This document shows positions 8,085-15,337 of a DNA stretch of 18,834 bases, one piece after another (the first letter of the stretch is position 1; each line of letters opens with the position of its first letter). The notes beneath the pieces are model-generated. The model did not search any database, was not told the origin of the DNA, and worked only from the letters and a program-made list of their open reading frames with translations. The stretch comes from an uncultured Spartobacteria bacterium (lineage in GTDB: Bacteria; Verrucomicrobiota; Verrucomicrobiia; Chthoniobacterales; JAATET01), in contig CALGTD010000186.1 in NCBI GenBank assembly GCA_937901895.1, forward strand, positions 1 to 18,834, given 5' to 3'. A program made the position numbers and the translations under genes.

Positions 8085-8762
8085 ATGTTTGCGCCCGACC
8101 AGTTCCTCGACCTTTCGGAGACAGAGCACAGCCTCCTCTTCGAAGATGTGGAGCACGTCTGGCAGGCGCTGCCAAAGATCACCGCGTATCTTCAGTTCCG
8201 GCTGAAGCCCGCGATCCTCGGCAGGGTGATCGGAAAGCCGTTTATCAGCAATGCCGTCTACATCGGCCGGGGAACCGTCATCGAGCACGGCGCAATGATC
8301 AAGGGTCCTGCGTGGATCGGCGAGAACTGCCAGATCCGCAACGGAGCCTACATCCGCGAGAACGTCATCCTCGGGGACGGCGTGGTGGCCGGAAATTCCT
8401 GCGAATTCAAGAACTGCCTCGTCTTCAACGACGCCGAGATTCCGCATTTCAACTACGTCGGAGATTCGATCCTCGGCTACAAGGCCCACCTCGGCGCCGG
8501 CGTGATTCTTTCAAACGTGCGGCTCGACCGGAAACCGGTGACCATCGCCACCCCGGAAGGTCCCGTCACCACAGGGTTGCGAAAATTCGGCGCGGTCGTC
8601 GGCGATCGTTCGGAAATCGGTTGCAACGCGGTGCTCAGTCCCGGCTCCCTGATCGGCCGCTCGTGCATCGTCTATCCCGGCACGCAGTGGCGCGGCGTGC
8701 TGCCGGAGAACCACATTGCGAAGCTCCGCCAGGAACTGTCCACGATCGCGCGTCGCGATTGA
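8085..8762 (+). CDS. Left-handed beta-helix (hexapeptide) transferase-like protein, GlmU C-terminus type
   Basis: 225 residues. A helical N-terminus (1-40) precedes hexapeptide repeats from about 58 to 200 (IGRGTVIEHGAMIKG, IGENCQIRNGAYI, VILGDGVVAG, VGDRSEIGCNAVLSPGSLIG), which should form a trimeric left-handed beta-helix. IPHFNYVGDSILG (119-131) resembles the GlmU acetyltransferase segment GHLTYLGDAEVG, so H121 may match the GlmU catalytic histidine. The nucleotidyltransferase half of GlmU is absent. A sugar-phosphate or nucleotide-sugar acyltransferase is the family-level inference; the substrate is unknown. It may be co-transcribed with cysS. Its TGA stop forms half of a TGATCA shared with the convergent transporter gene. 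Confidence 0.8.
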   Translation: MFAPDQFLDLSETEHSLLFEDVEHVWQALPKITAYLQFRLKPAILGRVIGKPFISNAVYIGRGTVIEHGAMIKGPAWIGENCQIRNGAYIRENVILGDGVVAGNSCEFKNCLVFNDAEIPHFNYVGDSILGYKAHLGAGVILSNVRLDRKPVTIATPEGPVTTGLRKFGAVVGDRSEIGCNAVLSPGSLIGRSCIVYPGTQWRGVLPENHIAKLRQELSTIARRD

Positions 8763-10076
8763 TCAGCGCATCCAGATTCGCGACAGCCTGCGGAGCCGGC
8801 CTGCGACGACATTTCCCTCCCTCGCCCGACGGGCCTCGAGCAGACCGCCTACGGCGAGAAACGCGATGAGATTAATCACAAAGAGCACTGCGAAATAGAT
8901 CGAGTGCCGGCGCCAGACGAACCACCCTGTGACGAGTTCATAGGTTCCGATCGCGTCCAGTGTCACCCCCCACATTACCGGAGCCGCTCCGAGGCCAAGG
9001 CTGGTGATGACCGTAAACAGCGCAAAGAAATGGTTGCGCCCCATCTCGGGCATCGTGGCCATCGTGATGCGCAGATTCGCTAGGTTGAAATTCGCCGCAC
9101 ACAGGCCGCTCAGAAAATTCAGCGCCGCAACGAGCGGAATCGTGCAATCGAGAATGCCTGCCGCGATGAGAAACCACCCGGCCAGCACGACGGCAAACCC
9201 TACAAGGGAGGCCCTCAGAATCGGTTTGCTGCCGACCGCATCGATCACCTGTCCCGTCAGCCCCAACGACAGGATCGGCCCGACAAACGCCGCGCCCGAT
9301 AGATACAGCACGAGATCCGCATCGAACCTCGGAAACTCACGCAGGTATTCGACGGTGAACACGCTCAGGCTGCCAATGACGATCATAAACAGCAGGTTGA
9401 AGACGAGCAGCCGAAAGAACGGAGGGTGCCGAAGAATTTCGCGCCATGGCACGCGCTGCGCCGATCGCACGATCGTCTCACCCGCCGGTGCATCGGGAAT
9501 CCGCTTGATGAACCACAGGCTCGCCGAGCCGCCGATCGCGCTGATCAGGAAGACCACACTGAACTCCCACGGATCCACGGGCCCCGTCATCACGATCGCG
9601 GATGCCATCAGCGAGACGAAGCTGCCGACATACATGAAGAGCTGGTCGAGCGCGAGGAACCGGCCGCGGCTTTCCTCCGGGATGAGCGCCGCGATCCACG
9701 GCATCCACCCCGCCGACGAGATGCCACGCAGGAGATTGAAGATGAACAACGCCGCGAGCAGCACGGCAAGCTTCGAGGTCGCATCGAGGAAGCTCAACAG
9801 GGGCACGACCGCCACGACGAAGATGAACACCGTTCGCAGTCCCCACCCGCTCAGCACGAACTGACGGTAGGAAACCCGGTCCAGGAATCGCGCGGCGGGG
9901 AGCTGCATCACCGTCATGAGCGGAGTGAAGGCCGCAATGATGCCGAGCACGGTGGACGAGGCGCCGAGCGACTTCGCGTAGAGGATGATCGGCGCTCCCA
10001 TCATGATCTGGAATGCGATCGCGTTGCACAGGTTGAACCAGTGCGAATTGAACGATCCGCGCGGATAGGTGGACAC
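8763..10076 (-). CDS. Major facilitator superfamily (MFS) transporter
   Basis: 437 residues with about 12 hydrophobic segments in the 6+6 MFS layout and a cytoplasmic loop in the middle (IKRIPDAPAGETIVRSAQR, about 198-216). The loop after the second membrane segment has AARFLDRVSYRQFVLSG, a version of the MFS loop signature with D and R. It starts with GTG at 10076. The N-terminus (SFNSHWFNLCNAIAFQIMMG) runs straight into the first membrane segment. Substrate unknown. It is divergent from uvrC across 93 bases that contain a palindromic repeat, and tail to tail with the hexapeptide transferase with no spacer. Confidence 0.87.
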   Translation of the reverse strand: MSTYPRGSFNSHWFNLCNAIAFQIMMGAPIILYAKSLGASSTVLGIIAAFTPLMTVMQLPAARFLDRVSYRQFVLSGWGLRTVFIFVVAVVPLLSFLDATSKLAVLLAALFIFNLLRGISSAGWMPWIAALIPEESRGRFLALDQLFMYVGSFVSLMASAIVMTGPVDPWEFSVVFLISAIGGSASLWFIKRIPDAPAGETIVRSAQRVPWREILRHPPFFRLLVFNLLFMIVIGSLSVFTVEYLREFPRFDADLVLYLSGAAFVGPILSLGLTGQVIDAVGSKPILRASLVGFAVVLAGWFLIAAGILDCTIPLVAALNFLSGLCAANFNLANLRITMATMPEMGRNHFFALFTVITSLGLGAAPVMWGVTLDAIGTYELVTGWFVWRRHSIYFAVLFVINLIAFLAVGGLLEARRAREGNVVAGRLRRLSRIWMR

Positions 10077-10085
10077 AACGGAATT

Positions 10086-10157
10086 TCAACCACGAACTCC
10101 CCGTCCTTCACCAAGGAAATCATTCCTCTTCGTGCACTTCCCGGCCTTCGTGATTAA
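10086..10157. repeat. Imperfect palindrome of CACGAA/TTCGTG units between MFS and uvrC
   Basis: The left arm begins AACCACGAA (10088-10096) and the right arm ends TTCGTGATT (10147-10155), 8 of 9 complementary. The centre is AGGAA-atca-TTCCT (10114-10127), a perfect 5-bp stem, with a further TTCGTG at 10129-10134. It fills most of the 93-base divergent gap, so promoters for both genes must overlap it. It belongs to the same family as 8044-8079. Confidence 0.5.
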
Positions 10158-10159
10158 TT

Positions 10160-10164
10160 GGAGG
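10160..10164 (+). promoter_or_regulatory. Ribosome binding site deciding the uvrC start
   Basis: GGAGG lies five bases before the ATG at 10170. It supports that ATG over the in-frame TTG at 10158, which has no such site and would itself run through the GGAGG. Confidence 0.75.
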
Positions 10165-10169
10165 CTGCC

Positions 10170-11714
10170 ATGCCCGACATCGACCTGAACGCCAAGCTCC
10201 GCGACGTGCCGCACAAGCCGGGCGTCTACGTCATGCGCGACCGGTTGAAGAAGGTGATCTACGTCGGCAAGGCGCGCGATCTGCGCAAACGCCTGTCGAG
10301 TTATTTCATGCCTTCGCGGAAGACCCGGGCCGACCTCAAGACGCGCGCCCTTATCGACAGCATCTGGGATTTCGAATGGCACATCGTGCGCAGCGAGGCG
10401 GAGGCCGTGCTCTACGAAGGCCGCCTCATCAAGGAATTCCGGCCGAAATACAACGTCAGTTTCCGCGACGACAAACGCTTCCTGCTCGTGAGGGTGAACC
10501 TCGACGAGGAATGGCCGCGCTTTCACCTCACCCGCCTGCGCAAGGACGATGGCTCGCGTTACTTCGGCCCCTTCGCCGACTCCGGGGCGCTGCGCCAGAC
10601 GCTCGCGTTCATGCGGAAGAAATTCGGTGTTCTCACGTTTGGGCGTGGATCCCCCAGCGAGCGGGAACGGAAATCCTCCACCTACCAGGTGCCCATGAAA
10701 CTGGCGGAAACGACCCCGGAGCAATATCGCGACCGGGTTCTGGAAGCCTGCGAGTTCCTCTCCGGCGAATCGCGGGAACTCACCGCGCAGGTCGAGGCGG
10801 AAATGCGCGCCGCCGCCGAACGGCTGGACTTTGAGCGTGCCGCCCAGCTCCGCAACCTGCTCGACGACCTTCGCGCAACGACGAAGCCGATCACGCGCTT
10901 CACGCGCAAGACACTCCCGCGCGCGATCAACCCGCAGGCCGACCTGCTCGCATTGAAGGACGCTCTCCAGCTCGAGCGGCCGCCGGTATTGATGGAGTGC
11001 TTCGATATTTCGAACATCAGTGCCACGCACATCGTCGCGTCGATGGTGCGCTTTCGCGACGGTGTGCCAGACCGTGGAAACTACCGCCGCTACCGGATCG
11101 CGGGCGTGCCCGGACAGAACGACTTCGCAAGCATGGCGGAGGTCGTTCGTCGCCGATACAGCCGGATCCTGCGCGAGGCGGGCGCCGCCGCAGGCGACGA
11201 CGCGGAGTTTAATCAGGAGAACCCTTACGACGCCGCACGCCGCGCCGTCACCGCCGCCGCAACCCGGAACTCCCGCGCGACAGGGCTGCCCGACCTCATC
11301 ATCGTCGACGGCGGCAAGGGCCAGCTAAGCAGCGCCTGCAAGGAGCTCCAACGCCTCGGACTGCACGAACTCCCGATCATCGGGCTCGCGAAGGAATTCG
11401 AGGAAATTTACCGCCCCGGCCGACCGCTACCGTTACGGCTGCCCGAAGACAGCGGCGCATTGAAACTCCTCCAACGGATTCGCGACGAGGCCCACCGCTT
11501 TGCGAACGGCTACCACAGCCTGCTGCTCAAGCGCCGGATCAGTGAAAGCGTGCTCGACGACATCCCGGGCGTGAGTGAGGCGCGAAAAATGGCCCTGCTG
11601 GCCAGGTTCGGAAGCGTGGCCCGCATCCGCCGGACGAATGCGGAAACTCTCGCCGAAATTCCGGGGATCAGCGTGCGCCTCGCGGGCGAGATCCTTGCCC
11701 GGCTGAACGCCTAG
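10170..11714 (+). CDS. uvrC: Compact UvrC-type excinuclease subunit
   Basis: 514 residues from the GGAGG-preceded ATG; UvrC is usually about 600. In nucleotide excision repair UvrC cuts on both sides of a lesion marked by UvrA and UvrB. Seen in order: a GIY-YIG nuclease (GVYVMRD near 18, IYVGKARDLRKRLSSYF at 30-46, probable catalytic E83), a UVR motif for UvrB binding (about 206-241), an RNase H-type nuclease with the DDH triad (ECFDIS D279, IIVDGGKGQL D380, RDEAHRFA H442), and a helix-hairpin-helix tail (from about 466). Both active sites look intact. Odd: the cysteine cluster normally found after the GIY-YIG domain (RPCLLYQIKRCLAPC-type) is missing, and only about 40 residues instead of about 140 separate the UVR motif from the RNase H domain. 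Its TAG overlaps the convergent neighbour's stop in a CTAG. Confidence 0.92.
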   Translation: MPDIDLNAKLRDVPHKPGVYVMRDRLKKVIYVGKARDLRKRLSSYFMPSRKTRADLKTRALIDSIWDFEWHIVRSEAEAVLYEGRLIKEFRPKYNVSFRDDKRFLLVRVNLDEEWPRFHLTRLRKDDGSRYFGPFADSGALRQTLAFMRKKFGVLTFGRGSPSERERKSSTYQVPMKLAETTPEQYRDRVLEACEFLSGESRELTAQVEAEMRAAAERLDFERAAQLRNLLDDLRATTKPITRFTRKTLPRAINPQADLLALKDALQLERPPVLMECFDISNISATHIVASMVRFRDGVPDRGNYRRYRIAGVPGQNDFASMAEVVRRRYSRILREAGAAAGDDAEFNQENPYDAARRAVTAAATRNSRATGLPDLIIVDGGKGQLSSACKELQRLGLHELPIIGLAKEFEEIYRPGRPLPLRLPEDSGALKLLQRIRDEAHRFANGYHSLLLKRRISESVLDDIPGVSEARKMALLARFGSVARIRRTNAETLAEIPGISVRLAGEILARLNA

Positions 11715-13339
11715 CGGCGCTTTGCCTTGGCGACGCGCACTCCGGGCTCCCAGCGGATCATCGTAAACACGATCGGCTCGGAAATGTTGCCCAGCTTGTC
11801 CGTCGCCACGATGGAAATCCGGTTCCGGCCAAGGGCGAGCGGCACGTCAAAGCTCCAGTTGCGATCCCCCTTCGCGCGTCGCGGACCGCGGACCGCACGC
11901 TTCCGCTTTTTCGCTCCCCGCGCCTCTCCAAGAGGCGTTACCGTGTATTCCACGCTCGCAATACCGGTGTCGTCGATCGCGCGTCCTGCGATCCGGGCGA
12001 CCCGTGCCTGCGTGACCTGCTCCCGGCGGGTGCGCGGCTTTGTCAGTCGCAGCCAGGGAATGCCTGGACGTGTGTCCGCCACATAGATCCCCGCCTCTCC
12101 GTCCGTGGTTTCGGCCCGGAATACAAACTGATGAAGATTGTTGAAGGTGCCCGGGCCGGCGAAATCGACGAACGCGAGTTCCTTCGGTCCCGCCGGAGAG
12201 TCCAGCGTGATACCGCTCACCGCGATCAGCACCGGAGGCCCGTCCTGACGCTTGATCCAGATTCCGTCGCGATACGTCTCGTTCGGATATTCGATGATCG
12301 CGCCAAAAACCACGTCGCCGGTTTCATTGATCACCGTGCGGCCAAAATGGCGAAATCTCACCCCCGACGGCGCCGTGGGAACGGGGTCCCCGGCGCGCAC
12401 GATCGGGACGAGACTGCCCGGGCGCCCCGCGAAAACAGCCTCGGTAAAATGGTTTTCATCCGAAGCCTTCGCCGAAAATGCAACGAGGCCGTTCGAGGCA
12501 ATCGACGGTTCATCGCTCAGACGTTCGAACACCCCGAGCCCGGCCGGAGCAGCCGCCCCCTCCGCCGCCACGACTTTCAGGGCTCCAGGTGTGCCGGCAT
12601 AAATGACGCCCTGTTGGACCGGCGTCCCCGAAGGCGATGCCGCAACAACCACCTTCAACGCGACCTCGCCGGACTCGTTCATGTCCATGCCGTGCCCCGG
12701 TGACTCCTCGTATCGGAAAATCCGGCGAACCACGGTTCCACTCGGAAATCCGGGAGCTGCTTCGTCCGTGGAGAGTCGCGCCGTCAGATTCTCCGGAGCC
12801 CCCCAAAGCAGCACTTCACGGTCTTCGTAAAGACCACCTCTTTCGGAGTCGTCGACGATCGCTTTGATTCCAAGGCGGTTTCCCGCACGAAACGCCGGAA
12901 CCCCGTAATCCAGCACCGTCAAGCCCGTCCCCGCATAGGTATCTTCGAGCCAGATCCCCTCCGATCTGGACTCGGGACCATACGTTGTGGCGCTGTAGGC
13001 GAGCAGTCCGTCACGGGACACAGAGAGCGGACCAAAAAACGAAAACTTTTCATCCCCGTCCGCGGTATCCCCGCTCAAAACCACTGCGGTCGTGATGCCG
13101 TCTGCAACCGCCGTGTGCTTGAAAATCCCCACGTGCTCGTTGCTCAGCCAGGAAACAAAGGCCACGGTGCCATCCTCGCCGATTCGGGGGAGATCGAAGA
13201 CGGCGAACTTCCCGCCTCTTGGAGCCTGCTCCCCGGAAAAGGCCGCAGTCTGATAGGTCGCTCCTTGGGAAAAGACGGAAGCGCATGGCAACAAGGACAG
13301 CGCGACCGCCGCCGCTATCGAGAAAGTTTGGCGCACCAT
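11711..13339 (-). CDS. Secreted repeat protein with C-terminal Ig-like domain, function unknown
   Basis: 542 residues with a clear signal peptide (MVRQTFSIAAAVALSLLPCA, cut near residue 24). The body (about 30-420) has repeats of about 60-70 residues in which a strand such as IGEDGTVAFVSW, VSRDGLLAYSATT, IASNGLVAFSAKA or INETGDVVFGAI is followed by GIF/GIW/GIYVADT-like strands. This suggests a beta-propeller or similar repeat fold, a pattern I recall from secreted proteins of Verrucomicrobia and Planctomycetes. A proline- and arginine-rich link leads to an Ig-like domain (about 440-525: RIAGRAIDDTGIASVEYTV, ISIVATDKLGNISEPIVF). The end is very basic (VRVAKAKRR). I do not recognise an enzyme. 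Expression appears independent of the PEP-CTERM gene, since an intrinsic terminator lies between them. Confidence 0.8.
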   Translation of the reverse strand: MVRQTFSIAAAVALSLLPCASVFSQGATYQTAAFSGEQAPRGGKFAVFDLPRIGEDGTVAFVSWLSNEHVGIFKHTAVADGITTAVVLSGDTADGDEKFSFFGPLSVSRDGLLAYSATTYGPESRSEGIWLEDTYAGTGLTVLDYGVPAFRAGNRLGIKAIVDDSERGGLYEDREVLLWGAPENLTARLSTDEAAPGFPSGTVVRRIFRYEESPGHGMDMNESGEVALKVVVAASPSGTPVQQGVIYAGTPGALKVVAAEGAAAPAGLGVFERLSDEPSIASNGLVAFSAKASDENHFTEAVFAGRPGSLVPIVRAGDPVPTAPSGVRFRHFGRTVINETGDVVFGAIIEYPNETYRDGIWIKRQDGPPVLIAVSGITLDSPAGPKELAFVDFAGPGTFNNLHQFVFRAETTDGEAGIYVADTRPGIPWLRLTKPRTRREQVTQARVARIAGRAIDDTGIASVEYTVTPLGEARGAKKRKRAVRGPRRAKGDRNWSFDVPLALGRNRISIVATDKLGNISEPIVFTMIRWEPGVRVAKAKRR

Positions 13340-13384
13340 TGGAAGTCCAATTCTAGACGATCAGCCTCCTTCCTCAACCGGTTT

Positions 13385-13424
13385 TTGAAAAGAAAAGGGC
13401 TCTCGCGATTTCTCGCGGAGCCCT
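13385..13424 (-). terminator. Intrinsic terminator of the PEP-CTERM gene
   Basis: Minus-strand hairpin: AGGGCTC-CGCGA pairs with TCGCG-(A)-GAGCCCT around GAAA (13424 to 13396, one bulge), followed by TTTTCTTTTC. It lies 30 bases downstream of the stop at 13454 and 45 bases or more before the next minus-strand gene. Confidence 0.85.
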
Positions 13425-13453
13425 CAACTCAGTCAAAACCGGGTATCGTCCAG

Positions 13454-14185
13454 TTACATCGAACGGCGGCGGCGAAGGCTGAAGATCAGGGCGGTCGCGC
13501 CGAGCCCCATCAGACCCACGGTCGTGGGTTCGGGCACGGATACGATCTGAAGATTGTCGATGCGGGTATTTCCGTTGGTTGTCGTGGCTCCGGAGACCGA
13601 CACGCGGACATAAGCGATTTCGAGATTATCGAGCCCGGAAATCTCGGGAAGAGTGAAAGCCTGAAAGGAGGTATTAATCCCACTCACTGACGTCCATTCG
13701 TTCCAGTTCTCTCCATCGGTGCTCCACTCCCATGTATGCAAATTGAAGCCGGTGCCCGTGTTTCGCGACGCATAGCTCAGGGCGATCGACTCAAAACCGA
13801 CGGTGGAAAACGTGAAAACGACAGAGGAGCCATTGTTCCCGGATCCCACGATCGCCAGCGCTCCACCGGAGGCATCCCCTTCGAAGGCATTGATCGTGGA
13901 ACCACCAAATGTTCCCCAGTTGTTGTTAGCAGTCCCCCCCATCTCCCCAATCAAACCTGAGAATTCCACTGTTGCCGTGGCTGCGCTCAAGCCGTGAGAT
14001 GCAACCGTCAGGCGCTTGAACTCCTCGCTGTAGACTTCAAATTCGCCCGTCGTTTCGAACTTGCCCAAGGCTCCGTCCGCACCAGCGGTGTTGTTGTTGA
14101 AATTCCAGCCGACGAGCAGGGTTTGAGCCTGGGCGAATGTCGCGAAGCTGACCGCTACTGCGGCGATAAGGGAGGCTTTCTTCAT
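13454..14185 (-). CDS. PEP-CTERM sorted exported protein
   Basis: 243 residues. Signal peptide at the N-terminus (MKKASLIAAVAVSFATFAQA). The C-terminus has the tripartite PEP-CTERM tag: VPEP (near residue 217), a hydrophobic helix (TTVGLMGLGATALIFSL) and an RRRR cluster. Such proteins are exported and processed by an exosortase at the membrane; no exosortase gene is in this window. The body looks like a jelly-roll beta-sandwich (WNFNNNT, VVFTFSTVGFESIALSYASR, HTWEWSTDGENWNEW, RIDNLQIVSVPEP), typical for this class in Verrucomicrobia. The ligand or role is unknown. No Shine-Dalgarno is visible before the ATG. An intrinsic terminator follows. Confidence 0.9.
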   Translation of the reverse strand: MKKASLIAAVAVSFATFAQAQTLLVGWNFNNNTAGADGALGKFETTGEFEVYSEEFKRLTVASHGLSAATATVEFSGLIGEMGGTANNNWGTFGGSTINAFEGDASGGALAIVGSGNNGSSVVFTFSTVGFESIALSYASRNTGTGFNLHTWEWSTDGENWNEWTSVSGINTSFQAFTLPEISGLDNLEIAYVRVSVSGATTTNGNTRIDNLQIVSVPEPTTVGLMGLGATALIFSLRRRRSM

Positions 14186-14221
14186 GGGATATGGATAGTG
14201 CTACGATGTCTCGGTGTCACG

Positions 14222-14249
14222 GTTGTTCGTCGGCGGGCGTTCGAACAAC
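14222..14249. promoter_or_regulatory. Inverted repeat GTTGTTCG/CGAACAAC upstream of the PEP-CTERM gene
   Basis: Perfect 8-bp arms (14222-14229, 14242-14249) around 12 bases. An 8-bp palindrome GTTCGAAC (14239-14246) overlaps the right arm. It sits 37-64 bases upstream of the PEP-CTERM start on the minus strand, a plausible operator position, and downstream of asd. There is no T-tract, so an intrinsic terminator is unlikely. Confidence 0.35.
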
Positions 14250-14287
14250 ACTGCCTTTGCGACGATCTCGTAACAGACCTCCAAGCA

Positions 14288-14306
14288 CCATCCGTGCCAC
14301 GGATGG
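14288..14306 (-). terminator. Perfect hairpin after asd, possible weak terminator
   Basis: CCATCCGTG-c-CACGGATGG, two 9-base arms around one base, begins 18 bases past the asd stop. On the minus strand it is followed by TGCTTGGAGG, not a T-tract, so it is at best a transcript-end stabiliser or an inefficient terminator. It lies in a 138-base gap that holds no gene. Confidence 0.4.
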
Positions 14307-14323
14307 CCTTCCTTCCCAAATTC

Positions 14324-15322
14324 TTAAATCAACTCCGCAATTTGCACGGCGTTGAGCGCGGCGCCCTTCAGCAGCTGGTCGCCGCAGACCCAGAAGCACA
14401 GGCCGTTGTCCATCGCGCAGTCGAGACGCAGACGGCCGACCTCGCAATCGTCCTTGCCCGCGACAGCAAGAGGCATCGGAAACCGGTTGTCCGCAGGCTC
14501 ATCCACGACCCGCACGCCGGGGAAGGCATCGATGGCCGCACGGGCCTCCGCGAGATTCACCGGACGCTCGAATTCCGCACTCACCGCCACCGAGTGGGCG
14601 CGATAGACCGGGACCCGGACGCAGGTGACCGAAGCGCGGAACATCGGCAGGTGCATGATGCGGCGGCCCTCGTTCTGCATCTTCATCTCCTCCTTCGTGT
14701 AGCCGGAGTCGAGAAATGCATCGACCTGCGGGATCACGTTGAACGCGATCTGATGGGAAAACACCTTCTTCTCGACGGCCTGACCGGCCTCGATCGCGCC
14801 GACCTGCGTGCGCAATTCCTCGAGTGCCTGCGCGCCGGCACCGGACACCGCCTGGTAGCTCGATGCGAAGACGCGCTTCACGCGGAATTTCTGATGCAGC
14901 GGAAACAGCCCCATCAGCGTGATGGCCGTCGTGCAGTTCGGATTCGCAATGATCCCCTCGTGGCGCTTCACGTCGTCGCCATTGATCTCCGGGACGACGA
15001 GCGGCACGCGATCGTCCATGCGGAAGGCCGAGGAATTGTCCACGACAACGGCCCCCGCCTTCACGGCATGAGGTGCAAATTCCTTCGAAATTCCACCACC
15101 CGCGCTGAAGAGGGCAATATCCACGCCGGCAAACGAGTCCGGACCGAGCACCTGCACCGGCACGTCTTCACCGCGGAATTTCAAGGACTTCCCGGCTGAA
15201 CGCGGGGACGCAAGCAGGGTGAGCTTGGAGACCGGAAAATTCCGGCGCTCGAGCACCTCGAGCATCTCCACTCCCACCGCGCCGGTTGCCCCGGCGATCG
15301 CCACATGATACTGCCTGCTCAT
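14324..15322 (-). CDS. asd: Aspartate-semialdehyde dehydrogenase
   Basis: 332 residues from the ATG at 15322. It reduces L-aspartyl phosphate to aspartate semialdehyde with NADPH, the branch step towards lysine/diaminopimelate, threonine and methionine. Seen: the nucleotide-binding loop GATGAVG (11-17), VVDNSSAFRMDD (93-104), catalytic cysteine C130 in NPNCTTA, and the catalytic histidine, probably H243 in RVPVYRAHS. The length fits the family. The frame runs upstream to 15367, but the family N-terminus (RQYHVAIAGATGAVG) fits the ATG chosen. No Shine-Dalgarno is seen. The start is 15 bases from that of the divergent transpeptidase-like gene, so the asd promoter must lie within that gene's coding sequence. 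Confidence 0.96.
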   Translation of the reverse strand: MSRQYHVAIAGATGAVGVEMLEVLERRNFPVSKLTLLASPRSAGKSLKFRGEDVPVQVLGPDSFAGVDIALFSAGGGISKEFAPHAVKAGAVVVDNSSAFRMDDRVPLVVPEINGDDVKRHEGIIANPNCTTAITLMGLFPLHQKFRVKRVFASSYQAVSGAGAQALEELRTQVGAIEAGQAVEKKVFSHQIAFNVIPQVDAFLDSGYTKEEMKMQNEGRRIMHLPMFRASVTCVRVPVYRAHSVAVSAEFERPVNLAEARAAIDAFPGVRVVDEPADNRFPMPLAVAGKDDCEVGRLRLDCAMDNGLCFWVCGDQLLKGAALNAVQIAELI

Positions 15323-15337
15323 AAGAAAAAGGAGCCA

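Noticed and set aside
6086..8182. A very long open frame (about 700 codons) antisense to cysS and the 5' end of priA
   Set aside because: Both genes opposite it are recognised with all catalytic motifs. The antisense product has no family resemblance, and long antisense frames are common in GC-rich DNA.
14186..14260. Sigma-70 type promoter for the PEP-CTERM gene
   Set aside because: CACTAT could serve as a -10 box, but no -35 box at proper spacing is convincing, so it was not listed.
15323..15337. Lysine riboswitch upstream of asd
   Set aside because: Only 15 bases separate the asd start from the divergent gene, too little for any riboswitch unless it lay inside that gene, and no lysine-riboswitch core was recognised there.
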